Origin: Rhodospirillales bacterium 70-18
Lineage (GTDB): Bacteria > Pseudomonadota > Alphaproteobacteria > Acetobacterales > Acetobacteraceae
NCBI GenBank assembly: GCA_001899585.1
Contig: MKWE01000003.1
Location: 124,001-188,000 of the forward strand
Direction of reading: 5' to 3'
Length of the DNA stretch: 64,000 bases
Made by a program: the position numbers and the translations under genes. Below, in pieces: positions 23,673 through 32,668 of the stretch (position 1 is its first letter; each line of letters opens with the position of its first letter). Below the pieces are notes generated by a model. It did not search any database. It was not told the origin of the DNA and saw only the letters and a list, made by a program, of their open reading frames with translations.

Positions 23673-26600
23673 TCAGGCCCGCATCGCCTGCTCGGCCGGC
23701 TCGCTCACCGGATGGGGCAGGTATTTCACGTATTCCTTCGGTACCACCTGCCAGAAATGCGGCAGGCTGCGGTCCCAGTCGTGCAGCAGCATGCGGGCGT
23801 AGCGGCTGTTGGTCTCGTTCGCATGGGTGCTCACCAGATCGCGCAGCACCGCCTCCCAATGCGGCGAGGCCACGCGCTGCCAGGTCAGCGTCTCGGCGTT
23901 CACCCGCAGCGCGAACATCTCGTCCGGATCGTAGATGAAGGCCATGCCGCCGGTGAAGCCGGCGCCGAAATTGTCGCCGATGGTGCCCAGCACCACCACC
24001 GTGCCGCCGGTCATGTATTCGCAGCCGTTGGAGCCGCAGCCCTCCACCACCGCGTCGGCGCCGGAGTTGCGCACCGCGAACCGCTCGCCCGCCTGCCCGG
24101 CCGCGAACAGCCGCCCGGCGGTGGCGCCATACAGCACCGTGTTGCCGATGATGGTGTTGAGCTGGCTGTGCAGGTTGGAGGACGGCGCCGGCCGCACCAC
24201 GATGGTGGCGCCCGACAGCCCCTTGCCCACATAGTCGTTGGCGTCGCCGAACACCTCCAGCTTCAGCCCCTGCACCGCGAAGGCCCCCAGCGACTGCCCG
24301 GCCGAGCCGCGCAGCCGCACCGTCACATGGCCCGGCTGCAGCCCGGTCATGCCGAACTTGCGGGTGATCTTGCTGGAGAGCTTGGTGCCGATGGCGCGGT
24401 GCGTGTTGCGGATATTGTATTGCAACTGCATCTTTTCGCCGCGGGTGAACAGCGCCCCGGCATCGGCGATCATCTGCGCATCCAGCGTCTCCGGCACCTC
24501 GTTGCGCCCCACCAGCGTGCAGTAGCGCGCGTACGGCCCCGGGTCGGCCTGCGCCAGCAGCGGGTTGAGGTCCAGGTCGTCCAGGAAGTCCGAGCCGCGG
24601 CTCACCTGGTGCAGCATGTCGGTCCGCCCGATCACCTCGGCCAGCGTGCGCACGCCCAGCGAGGCCAGGATGTGGCGCACGTCCTCGGCGATGAAGCTGA
24701 ACAGGTTGATCACCTTCTCGGGCGAACCCTCGAACTTCTTGCGCAGCGCCTCGTCCTGCGTGCACACGCCGACGGGGCAGGTGTTGGAGTGGCATTGCCG
24801 CACCATGATGCAGCCCATCGCCACCAGCGAGGCGGTGCCGATGCCGAACTCCTCGGCCCCCAGCATGGCCGCGATCACCACGTCCCGCCCGGTCTTCAGC
24901 CCGCCATCGGTGCGCAGCTTCACGGTATGGCGCAACCGGTTGAGCATCAGCACCTGATGCGCCTCGCTCAGCCCCATCTCCCAGGGCAGGCCGGCATATT
25001 TGATGCTGGACTGGGGCGAGGCGCCGGTGCCGCCGGAATGGCCGCTGATCAGGATCGCGTCCGCCTTGGCCTTGGCCACGCCGGCGGCGATGGTGCCGAT
25101 GCCGCTGCGCGACACCAGCTTCACGCACACTGTCGCCTCGGGGTTGATCTGCTTGAGGTCGTAGATGAGCTGCGCCAGGTCCTCGATCGAATAGATGTCG
25201 TGGTGCGGCGGCGGGCTGATCAGCATCACCCCCGGCGTGGAGTGGCGCAGCTTGGCGATCAGCCCGGTCACCTTGAAGCCGGGCAACTGCCCGCCCTCGC
25301 CGGGCTTGGCGCCCTGGGCCACCTTGATCTCGATCTCGCGGCAGTTGTTCAGGTATTCCGCGGTCACCCCGAACCGGCCGGAGGCGATCTGCTTGATCGC
25401 CGAGGAGGCGTTGTCGCCGTTCGGCCGCGGGGTCGCCCGCGCCGGGTCCTCGCCGCCCTCACCGCTGTCGGACTTGGCGCCGATGCGGTTCATGGCGATG
25501 GACAGCGTCTCATGCGCCTCCGGGCTCAGCGCGCCGAGCGAGATGCCGGGCGAGACCAGCCGCTTGCGGATCTCGGTGATGCTCTCGACATCATCGACCG
25601 GGATCGGCGTGCGCAGGTCCATGCGGAAATCCAGCAGGTCGCGCAGCGCGATCGGCGGCATCTTGCGCACACCCTCGGCATAGCGACGATACAGGCTGAA
25701 GCTGTCGCTGGCCACCGCCTCCTGCAGCATATGGATCAGCCCGCCCTCGAAGGCATGCGTCTCGCCCGTGCGGCGCAGCTTGTACACCCCGCCCACCGGC
25801 AGCATGGTGGCCGGCCGCGACCAGGCCGCGTCGTGCAGGTCCAGCACCTTGCGCGCGATGCCGGACAGGCCGATGCCGGAAATGCGCGACTGCATGCCGG
25901 GGAAGAACTCGCCCACCAGCGCGCGCGACAGGCCGATCGCCTCGAAGCAGTAGCCGCCGCGGTACGACGAGATCACCGAGATGCCCATCTTGGACATCAC
26001 CTTCAGCAACCCCTTGTCCACCGCCTTCTTGTAGCGCTGCACCGCCTCCTTCAGCGTGATCGCGCCGAACAGGCCGCGCCGGTGGCGGTCGGCGATGCTC
26101 TCCTGCGCCAGGTAGGCGTTCAGCGTGGTCGCGCCCACGCCGATCAGCACGGCGAAGTAGTGCACGTCCATGCATTCGGCGGTGCGCACGTTCAGGCTGG
26201 TGAAGGTGCGCAGGGACGAGCGCACCAGATGCGTGTGCACGCCGCCGGTGGCCAGGATCATCGGGATGGCGGCCCGCTCGGGCCCCACCGCCTCGTCGGT
26301 CAGGATCACATGGGTGCAGCCGGCGCGCACGCCCTCCTCGGCCTCGCGGCGGATGCGCTCCAGCCCGGCGCGCAGCCCGGCCTCGCCCTCGGCCACCGGG
26401 AAGGTGCAGTCCACCACGCAGGCGGCGCTGCCCATGAACTCGCGCATGGCGGCGAACTCGGCGGTGGAGAGCACCGGCGATTCGAGCTGCAGCAGGTCGA
26501 ACTGGCTGCTGTCCTCGTCCAGCACGTTGCCCAGGTTGCCCAGCCGGGTCTTGAGCGACATCACCCGCGTCTCGCGCAGGCTGTCGATCGCCGGGTTGGT

Positions 26601-28217
26601 CACCTGGCTGAACGCCTGGCGGAAGAAATGATGCAGCCCGCGATACTTGTCCGACAGCACGGCGATCGGCGTGTCGTCGCCCATGCTGCCGACCGGCTCC
26701 TGCGCGTCCTCCACCATCGGGTGCAGGATCAGCTCCAGCTCCTCCACGGTGGTGCCCACCGCGAGCTGGCGGCGGCGCAGCGCCTCGCCCTGGTACAGCG
26801 CCGGCTCCGGCGCGTCGGTCTTCACGATGTGGTCGATCTGGCGGATGCGCTCGGCCCATTCGCCGAAGGGCTGGCGGGCGGCCAGCATGTCCTTCATTTC
26901 CTCGTCCGGGTAGAAGCGCGCGGCATCCAGGTCCACGCCGATGGTCTGGCCGGGGCCGACGCGGCCCTTCTCGATCACGTCGCTCTCGTCGAGCTTCACC
27001 ATGCCGGTCTCGCTGCCCACGATCAGCATGCGGTGGGTGGAGATGGTGTAGCGCAGCGGGCGCAGGCCGTTGCGGTCCAGCCCCGCGATCACCCAGCGCC
27101 CGTCGGTGGCCGCCATTGCGGCCGGGCCGTCCCACGGCTCCATGACGGTGTTGCAGTACAGGAACATGTCCTTGTGCGCCTGCTTCATCGTCGCGTCCTG
27201 GCCGATGCTGGCCGGGATCATCATCGCCTTGGTCATCGGCGCGTCGCGCCCGGCGCGCACCAGCACCTCGAACACGTTGTCGAGCGTGGCGGTGTCCGAG
27301 CCGGAGGCCTGCACCACCGGCTTCAGGTCGTCCATGTACGGGTCGAGCGCCGGGTCGGACAGCCGCGTCTCGTGGCTTTTCATCCAGTTGATGTTGCCGG
27401 TCAGCGTGTTGATCTCGCCGTTATGGGCGAGCATGCGGAACGGCTGGGCCAGCCGCCAGGTGGGGAAGGTGTTGGTGGAATAGCGCTGGTGGTAGATGGC
27501 GAAGCGGCTGACGAAGCGCGGGTCCAGCAGGTCGGGATAGAAGTCCGACAGGCTCTCGGCCAGGAACATGCCCTTGTAGATGACCGAGCGGCAGGACAGG
27601 GAGCAGAAATACAGTTCCTGGATCTGCGCCGCGATGGCCTGCTTCTCGATGCGCCGGCGGATGACGTACAGGTCGCGCTCGAAGCTGGCCTCGTCCACGC
27701 CGCGGGCGTTCCAGATCATGATCTGCTCGATCTCGGGGCGGGTCGCGTTGGCCTTCTCGCCGATGCAGGCCACGTTGATCGGGACCTGCCGCCAGCCATA
27801 GATCTGGTGGCCGAAATTCAGGATCTCGGTCTCCACGATCTGCCGGCAGCGCTCCTGCGCGCCCAGGTCGGTCTTGGGCAGGAACACCTGGCCGACCGCG
27901 ATCGGGCCGGGGCGCAGCTTGTCGCCGCCGCGCTCGACGGCGGCGGCGAAGAAGTCCTGCGGGATTTCGATGTGGATGCCGGCGCCGTCGCCCGTTTTGC
28001 CGTCGGCATCCACCGCGCCGCGATGCCACACCGCCTTCAGCGCGTCGATGCCCGCCTGCACCACGTCGCGGCGCTTCTTGCCGTCCAGCGCCGCGACCAG
28101 CCCGACGCCGCAGGCATCGTGCTCGTCCTCGGGGCGGTAGCTGCCGTCCAGGCGGCGCGCGTTGGCGTGCCAGGCGGCGACGAAGTCTTCTTGCGGCGGC
28201 TGCGGCAGGTCGGGCAT
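23673..28217 (-). CDS. gltB: Glutamate synthase (NADPH) large subunit
   Basis: GltB makes glutamate from glutamine and 2-oxoglutarate. At 1514 residues it has the usual length and order: a class II glutaminase domain whose nucleophile Cys36 (DEHDACGVGL) becomes the N-terminus after propeptide removal, a central domain, the FMN/2-oxoglutarate synthase domain with SGHSGGTGASPQSSIKYAGLP, the iron-sulfur motif CIMVRQCHSNTCPVGVC, and a C-terminal beta-helix domain rich in Gly (GCGSNGCEYMTGGTVVVLG). It is the last gene of the run gltD–DUF2059–gltB. Confidence 0.97.
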   Translation of the reverse strand: MPDLPQPPQEDFVAAWHANARRLDGSYRPEDEHDACGVGLVAALDGKKRRDVVQAGIDALKAVWHRGAVDADGKTGDGAGIHIEIPQDFFAAAVERGGDKLRPGPIAVGQVFLPKTDLGAQERCRQIVETEILNFGHQIYGWRQVPINVACIGEKANATRPEIEQIMIWNARGVDEASFERDLYVIRRRIEKQAIAAQIQELYFCSLSCRSVIYKGMFLAESLSDFYPDLLDPRFVSRFAIYHQRYSTNTFPTWRLAQPFRMLAHNGEINTLTGNINWMKSHETRLSDPALDPYMDDLKPVVQASGSDTATLDNVFEVLVRAGRDAPMTKAMMIPASIGQDATMKQAHKDMFLYCNTVMEPWDGPAAMAATDGRWVIAGLDRNGLRPLRYTISTHRMLIVGSETGMVKLDESDVIEKGRVGPGQTIGVDLDAARFYPDEEMKDMLAARQPFGEWAERIRQIDHIVKTDAPEPALYQGEALRRRQLAVGTTVEELELILHPMVEDAQEPVGSMGDDTPIAVLSDKYRGLHHFFRQAFSQVTNPAIDSLRETRVMSLKTRLGNLGNVLDEDSSQFDLLQLESPVLSTAEFAAMREFMGSAACVVDCTFPVAEGEAGLRAGLERIRREAEEGVRAGCTHVILTDEAVGPERAAIPMILATGGVHTHLVRSSLRTFTSLNVRTAECMDVHYFAVLIGVGATTLNAYLAQESIADRHRRGLFGAITLKEAVQRYKKAVDKGLLKVMSKMGISVISSYRGGYCFEAIGLSRALVGEFFPGMQSRISGIGLSGIARKVLDLHDAAWSRPATMLPVGGVYKLRRTGETHAFEGGLIHMLQEAVASDSFSLYRRYAEGVRKMPPIALRDLLDFRMDLRTPIPVDDVESITEIRKRLVSPGISLGALSPEAHETLSIAMNRIGAKSDSGEGGEDPARATPRPNGDNASSAIKQIASGRFGVTAEYLNNCREIEIKVAQGAKPGEGGQLPGFKVTGLIAKLRHSTPGVMLISPPPHHDIYSIEDLAQLIYDLKQINPEATVCVKLVSRSGIGTIAAGVAKAKADAILISGHSGGTGASPQSSIKYAGLPWEMGLSEAHQVLMLNRLRHTVKLRTDGGLKTGRDVVIAAMLGAEEFGIGTASLVAMGCIMVRQCHSNTCPVGVCTQDEALRKKFEGSPEKVINLFSFIAEDVRHILASLGVRTLAEVIGRTDMLHQVSRGSDFLDDLDLNPLLAQADPGPYARYCTLVGRNEVPETLDAQMIADAGALFTRGEKMQLQYNIRNTHRAIGTKLSSKITRKFGMTGLQPGHVTVRLRGSAGQSLGAFAVQGLKLEVFGDANDYVGKGLSGATIVVRPAPSSNLHSQLNTIIGNTVLYGATAGRLFAAGQAGERFAVRNSGADAVVEGCGSNGCEYMTGGTVVVLGTIGDNFGAGFTGGMAFIYDPDEMFALRVNAETLTWQRVASPHWEAVLRDLVSTHANETNSRYARMLLHDWDRSLPHFWQVVPKEYVKYLPHPVSEPAEQAMRA

Positions 28218-28245
28218 GGCGGCTCTCCTGGTCGGGGCGTCAGGC

Positions 28246-28839
28246 TCAGAACTTCAGGCCACGGGCGTGCAGGGCGTCCTTGTGCTTGGCGATCGCGTCC
28301 TTGAAGATCGACTGGCCAAGCTGCTGGCCGGCCTGCAGCCCCTCGCGGGTGACGGCCGGCATGGCGTTGATGAGGCGCTGGCCGAGCGGCGAGCGGTAGA
28401 ACTTGGTCAGCTCGCGCAGGTCGGACACGGCGAAATTGGTGGCGTAGGGGCGCACCAGCAGGTCCACCATCTCCTGCTCACGGCCGACGAACTCGGGCAT
28501 CAGGATCTTGTCCACGATATCCACCGCGTCGGCCTGGTCCTTGGCGCCGGAGCGCATGGTGGCGGCGACCAGCTGGGCGCGGATCTGGGCGATCAGCAGC
28601 CGCGCCTGGTTCTGCACGCCCAGCAGGGCGGTCAGTTCCCGGGCGGCCTTCAGCGCCTCCGGCGAGGGCGTGGCTTCGGGGGCCGGGGCCGCGGGTGCCG
28701 GGGCCGTGGGTGCCGGGGCCGTCTGGGCGGAGGCGGCGTGCGGCGGCAGCGCCGCGGCGCCGGCCAGCAGCACGGCGGCGAGGCCCACGCCGCGGGCGAG
28801 GCGTTGCGACAGGGCGGAACGGTTGGAAACAGGGCGCAT
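28246..28839 (-). CDS. DUF2059 domain-containing secreted protein
   Basis: The 197-residue protein has a signal peptide (about 1–38, VGLAAVLLAGAAALPPHAASAQ), an Ala/Pro-rich linker (TAPAPTAPAPAAPAPEATP) and a helical DUF2059 domain (about 60–190) with LRELTKFYRSPLGQRLINAMP. ATG at 28839 is preferred because it directly precedes the signal peptide and GGAG lies 11 bases upstream; a GTG at 28851 overlapping the gltD stop is possible. It lies between gltD and gltB. The function of DUF2059 is unknown, and a periplasmic protein inside a cytosolic enzyme operon is unexpected. Confidence 0.85.
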   Translation of the reverse strand: MRPVSNRSALSQRLARGVGLAAVLLAGAAALPPHAASAQTAPAPTAPAPAAPAPEATPSPEALKAARELTALLGVQNQARLLIAQIRAQLVAATMRSGAKDQADAVDIVDKILMPEFVGREQEMVDLLVRPYATNFAVSDLRELTKFYRSPLGQRLINAMPAVTREGLQAGQQLGQSIFKDAIAKHKDALHARGLKF

Positions 28840-28847
28840 GTGGTCGG

Positions 28848-30284
28848 TCACTCCGCGGCGGCCGCGACGGCGGCGTTTTGTTGGATATGGCGATGCATCT
28901 GCGCGGCCGCATCGCGGCCGTCGCGAATCGCCCAGACGACGAGCGAGGCGCCCCGGACGATGTCGCCGGCGGCGAACACGCCGGGCAGGCTGGTCATGAA
29001 GGTCCGGCGGTCGGTCTTCAGCGTGCCCCAGCGTGACACGGCCAGGTCGCGCTGGCCAAGGGCGGATTGCAGGTCCTCGGGGTCGAAGCCGAGCGCCTTG
29101 ATCACCAAGCTGGCCGGCACGGTGAAATGGCTGCCCTCGATCGGCTCCACCGATTGCCGGCCGGAGGCATCGTGCAGACCGAGATGCATCCGCACCGCCC
29201 GCACGCCCGAAACGCTGTCGTCACCCAGGAAGGCCTCCGGGGCGGACAGCCAGACGAACTCCACACCTTCTTCCTCGGCATTCTTCACCTCGCGCATGGA
29301 CCCCGGCATATTGGCACGGTCGCGCCGGTACAGGCACTTCACGCTTTTCGCGCCCTGGCGGACCGCGGTGCGCACGCAATCCATCGCGGTGTCGCCGCCG
29401 CCGATCACCACCACGTCCCGCCCCGCCGCATCCAGCGCGCCGGAGGCGAAGTCAGGTACCTCGTCGCCCAGGCCGGTGCGGTTGGAGGCGGTCAGGTAGT
29501 CCAGCGCCGCCACGATGCCGGACAGCCCGGCGCCGGGCCCGCCGATGTCGCGCGGCTTGTAGACGCCGGTGGCCAGCAGCACCGCGTCATGGCGGGCGCG
29601 CAGCGCGGCGAAGGGGATGTCGCGGCCGATCTCGGTGTTCAAATGGAAGATGATGCCGGAGTCCTCCATCAGCTTCCAGCGCCGCAGCACGATGTCCTTT
29701 TCCAGCTTGAAGCCGGGAATGCCGTAGATCATCAGCCCGCCGACGCGGTCGTAGCGGTCGTAGACATGCACCTGGTAGCCGTGCCGCCGCATCTCCTCCG
29801 CCGCCGCCAGCCCCCCCGGGCCGGCGCCGACGATGCCGACCGATTGCGGGCGCTCGGCTGCCGGACGGATCGGCTGGACCCAGCCGCGGTCGAAGGCATT
29901 GTCGGTGATGAAGCGCTCGACGGCGCCGATGGTGACCGACTCGAAGCCCTTCTCGATGACGCAATTGCCCTCGCAAAGCCGGTCCTGGGGGCAGATTCGG
30001 CCGCAAATCTCGGGGAAATTGTTGGTGCTGGAGGCCATTTCATAGGCCTCCTCCAGCCGTCCCTCGGCGGTCAGTTTCAGCCAGTCCGGGATGTTGTTCG
30101 AGAGCGGGCAGTGCACCTGGCAGAACGGCACGCCGCATTGGCTGCACCGGCTGGACTGGCGGGCGGCGTCGTCGGCGGCGAAGCGGGCGTAGATTTCGTC
30201 GAAATCGGTGCGGCGGGCGGTGACGGCGCGCTTTTCGGGCGTCTGCTGGGGCACGCGGACGAATTGCAGCATGCGATCGGGCAT
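28848..30284 (-). CDS. gltD: Glutamate synthase (NADPH) small subunit
   Basis: GltD passes electrons from NADPH through FAD and iron-sulfur clusters to GltB. The 478-residue protein has the N-terminal cysteine motifs CSQCGVPFCQVHCPLSNNIP and CGRICPQDRLCEGNCV for [4Fe-4S] clusters, an FAD-binding GAGPGGLAAAEEM, an NADPH-binding GGGDTAMDCVRTA and the late GVFAAGDIVRGASLVVWAI typical of this flavoprotein group. It is the first gene of its operon, with a promoter and a palindrome upstream. Confidence 0.96.
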   Translation of the reverse strand: MPDRMLQFVRVPQQTPEKRAVTARRTDFDEIYARFAADDAARQSSRCSQCGVPFCQVHCPLSNNIPDWLKLTAEGRLEEAYEMASSTNNFPEICGRICPQDRLCEGNCVIEKGFESVTIGAVERFITDNAFDRGWVQPIRPAAERPQSVGIVGAGPGGLAAAEEMRRHGYQVHVYDRYDRVGGLMIYGIPGFKLEKDIVLRRWKLMEDSGIIFHLNTEIGRDIPFAALRARHDAVLLATGVYKPRDIGGPGAGLSGIVAALDYLTASNRTGLGDEVPDFASGALDAAGRDVVVIGGGDTAMDCVRTAVRQGAKSVKCLYRRDRANMPGSMREVKNAEEEGVEFVWLSAPEAFLGDDSVSGVRAVRMHLGLHDASGRQSVEPIEGSHFTVPASLVIKALGFDPEDLQSALGQRDLAVSRWGTLKTDRRTFMTSLPGVFAAGDIVRGASLVVWAIRDGRDAAAQMHRHIQQNAAVAAAAE

Positions 30285-30367
30285 CGTGGCGCTCTCTGTT
30301 GCTCGGCCGCCCGTGGTTTGGCGGTCGGTGCGGGCGGCGCGCGCGGCGGCAGCCCATCGTGGGGGTG

Positions 30368-30395
30368 CCTATACGGCATTCCCGAGGGCTTGCAA
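30368..30395 (-). promoter_or_regulatory. Promoter of the gltD–gltB operon
   Basis: On the minus strand TTGCAA (30395–30390) and TATAGG (30373–30368) are separated by 16 bp, about 84 bp upstream of the gltD start. Confidence 0.5.
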
Positions 30396-30402
30396 AGGGA
30401 GT

Positions 30403-30423
30403 TATGGCAGTATTACTGTCATA
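30403..30423. promoter_or_regulatory. 21-bp palindrome upstream of the gltD promoter
   Basis: The arms TGGCAGTA and TACTGTCA flank a single central T, and the pairing extends one or two bases outward with a single G-T mismatch overall. The site lies in an AT-rich patch immediately upstream of the -35 element, about 50 bp before the inferred start site, where an activator would bind. The cognate regulator is unknown; a LysR-type such as GltC is one possibility. Confidence 0.55.
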
Positions 30424-30495
30424 TATTCCGAGGTTTTGTATCTTTCGCTGGTTACTCGGCCGTGATCGGGGATATAAAGGTCCGAATTGGGATGA

Positions 30496-31446
30496 TTATG
30501 CCGCATACAGTTCTCGCTTCAGCCCGCCCGGCCGGTACCGCGCCAGATAGGCAGGCACCACCAGCTCCACCGGCGTGGCCTGCACGCCCAGCGTCGCCAG
30601 CCCCTCGGCGCCCGGCGCCACCACGTTGTCGCGCGCCAGCAACAGCAGCTGGTCGCGGGTCAGCGGCTTGCCCGGCACATGCTCCAGCAGCGAGGCCTGC
30701 AGCCGGGCGAGGCCCATCGGCACCTCCCAGAGCGGCCGGCGGCGCTGGATCTGGGCCAGGATCCAGGTCAGCAGCTCGCGCATGCTCCACACCGCCGGGC
30801 CGCCAAGCTCATAGGTCTTGCCCGCGGCGTCCGGCCGGGTGAGGGCGGCCATCACCGCGTCGGCCACGTCGGCCACGTAGACCGGCTGGAACTTGGTCGC
30901 CCCGCAGATCACCGGCATCACCGGCAGCACCTGGGCCAGGGCCGCGAAACGGTTGAAGAACTGGTCCTCCGGGCCGAACACCACCGAGGGGCGCAGGATG
31001 GTGGCGCGCGGGAAGGCCGCCCGCACCGCCGCCTCGCCGGCCGCCTTGGAGGTGGCGTAGGCGCTGGGGCTGGCCGGGTCGGCGCCGATCGCCGAGAGCT
31101 GGACCAGCTTGGCCACGCCGGCGGCGGCGGCGGCCTGGGCCACCCGGCCGGCGCCCTCGGCCTGGATGCGCTGGAAGTCGCCGGGCCGGCGCTCGGCCAG
31201 GATGCCCACCAGGTTGACCACGATGGCGGCGCCTTCCACCGCGCGCGCCACGTCGGCGGCGTTGGTCACGGGCGCGTACAGCGGCACCACCTGGCCCACC
31301 GCGCCCATCGACTTGAGGAACAGCGCCGCCTCGGTGTCGCGCACCGCCACGCGCACCACATGGCCGGCGGCGGCCAGCCGCTTGACCACATAGCGGCCGA
31401 TGAAGCCCGACCCGCCGAATACCGTCGCCACGCTGCGTGTGGTCAT
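30496..31446 (-). CDS. NAD(P)-binding complex I NDUFA9-like protein
   Basis: The 316-residue protein is an atypical short-chain dehydrogenase/reductase related to the NDUFA9 accessory subunit of respiratory complex I. It has the N-terminal dinucleotide-binding motif VFGGSGFIGRYVVKRL, the NLVGILAE segment and SAIGADPASPSAYATSKAAGE with the Tyr-x3-Lys position changed to Y-A-T-S-K, and FQPVYVADVADAV. A catalytic role is doubtful for this group; a lipid or quinone-related role is suggested for relatives. The gene is followed downstream by the gltD operon on the same strand. Confidence 0.85.
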   Translation of the reverse strand: MTTRSVATVFGGSGFIGRYVVKRLAAAGHVVRVAVRDTEAALFLKSMGAVGQVVPLYAPVTNAADVARAVEGAAIVVNLVGILAERRPGDFQRIQAEGAGRVAQAAAAAGVAKLVQLSAIGADPASPSAYATSKAAGEAAVRAAFPRATILRPSVVFGPEDQFFNRFAALAQVLPVMPVICGATKFQPVYVADVADAVMAALTRPDAAGKTYELGGPAVWSMRELLTWILAQIQRRRPLWEVPMGLARLQASLLEHVPGKPLTRDQLLLLARDNVVAPGAEGLATLGVQATPVELVVPAYLARYRPGGLKRELYAA

Positions 31447-31575
31447 CTCTCACTCCTGCCCGAATCCGCACCCTTGATATGCGGCTGGTGCGCCACGCTC
31501 AAGCGGCGGCATGCAAGCCTTGGCGCCGGAAGGCTGCCATGCGACGGCACTTCGCGATGCCGCGCGGTTTGCCTG

Positions 31576-31604
31576 TTGACGGAACCGGGGCTGGGGGTTA
31601 CATC
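31576..31604 (+). promoter_or_regulatory. Promoter candidate for tRNA-Leu
   Basis: TTGACG (31576–31581) and TACATC (31599–31604) are 17 bp apart, with the -10 about 42 bp upstream of the mature tRNA. The -35 is good and the -10 weak. Confidence 0.45.
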
Positions 31605-31646
31605 GCCCGCCCACCGCACGGTTCCTGCGATGGGGCCGCACCGGAT

Positions 31647-31733
31647 GCCCAGGTGGCGGAATTGGTAGACGCGCAGGTTTCAGGTACCTGTGGCCGCAAG
31701 GTCGTGGAAGTTCGAGTCTTCTCCTGGGCACCA
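31647..31733 (+). tRNA. tRNA-Leu (anticodon CAG)
   Basis: The 87-nt sequence folds as a class II tRNA. The acceptor GCCCAGG pairs perfectly with CCTGGGC, the anticodon stem CAGGT/ACCTG encloses TTCAGGT with CAG at 31681–31683, a long variable arm follows, and the T-arm has GTTCGAGTC. CCA is encoded at 31731–31733. Confidence 0.96.
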
Positions 31734-31850
31734 TCCGCCGCGCGGCTCGCGCGGCGGAATTCGGATCGGAAGGTGCGCCCGCCCGTTCTGCGGCCGGCGA
31801 CCCGCTCCCCCTCATACGGTGCCGGCAGGATGGGACGGGATTCCAACCGC

Positions 31851-32507
31851 ATGGCGGACATCACCCAGTTCATGGCCAACGCAACGCTGCATCTGCATCG
31901 CCACGACCTTCCCGACGGGCTCGACCTCGGGCCGGTGGTGGCGGTGGACACCGAGACGATGGGCCTGGATCCGCGGCGCGACCGGCTGTGCCTGGTGCAG
32001 ATGTCGGCCGGCGACGGCCAGGCGCACATGGTGCAGATCGTGCCGCCGGAACTGGGCGGGCGCGGTGCCGACTGCCCCAACCTGAAGCGGCTGATGGCCG
32101 ACCCCGGCGTGGTCAAGCTGATGCATTTCGCGCGCTTCGACGTGGGCATGCTGCAGCACGCGCTGGGCATCCGGGTGGCGCCGGTGAAATGCACCAAGAT
32201 CGCCGCCAAGCTGGTGCGCACCTTCACCGACCGGCATGGCCTGAAGGATCTGTGCCGCGAGCTGCTGGGGGTCGATCTGTCCAAGCAGCAGCAGACCTCC
32301 GACTGGGGGGCGGCCGAATTGTCGTCCGAGCAGCTGGCCTATGCCGCCTCGGACGTGCTGCACCTGCATGCGCTGTGGGCGCGGCTGGAGGCGCTGCTGA
32401 AGCGCGAGGGGCGGCTGGAGCTGGCCGAGGAATGCTTCGCCTTCCTGCCCGCGCGCGGGCGGCTGGACGTGCTGGGGTGGGACGCGCCGGATATTTTCGC
32501 GCACTAG
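31851..32507 (+). CDS. rnd: Ribonuclease D-like 3'-5' exonuclease
   Basis: The 218-residue protein carries the DEDD-type 3'-5' exonuclease domain of RNase D, which trims tRNA and other RNA ends. Motifs are VAVDTETMGLD (exo I), MHFARFDVGML (exo II) and YAASDVLHLHALW (exo III). It is the short form common in alphaproteobacteria, without the HRDC domains of E. coli RNase D. ATG at 31851 gives MADITQFMANATLHLH; an earlier in-frame ATG near 31830 is possible. It starts the block leading to kdsD and the LPS export genes. Confidence 0.9.
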   Translation: MADITQFMANATLHLHRHDLPDGLDLGPVVAVDTETMGLDPRRDRLCLVQMSAGDGQAHMVQIVPPELGGRGADCPNLKRLMADPGVVKLMHFARFDVGMLQHALGIRVAPVKCTKIAAKLVRTFTDRHGLKDLCRELLGVDLSKQQQTSDWGAAELSSEQLAYAASDVLHLHALWARLEALLKREGRLELAEECFAFLPARGRLDVLGWDAPDIFAH

Positions 32508-32668
32508 CTAAGTACGCCGGGCGCAACCGGCGGAACGCCTTTGTGATCGGCCGGCGGCGCGGCAACGTGCTTGACCGCCCCGCGCGGCCGTCCCACACAC
32601 GCCGCAGGTTGCCTTACACGCGGCGGGCGCCAGATCCGGGCGACCGCCCCCCATCGGATCGCACCGCC

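Noticed and set aside
23616-28304. Very long plus-strand open frame (about 1,560 codons) opposite gltB
   Set aside because: It mirrors gltB exactly, is full of low-complexity His/Arg/Gln composition and lacks any recognisable domain. It is a by-product of GC-rich codon use on the other strand.
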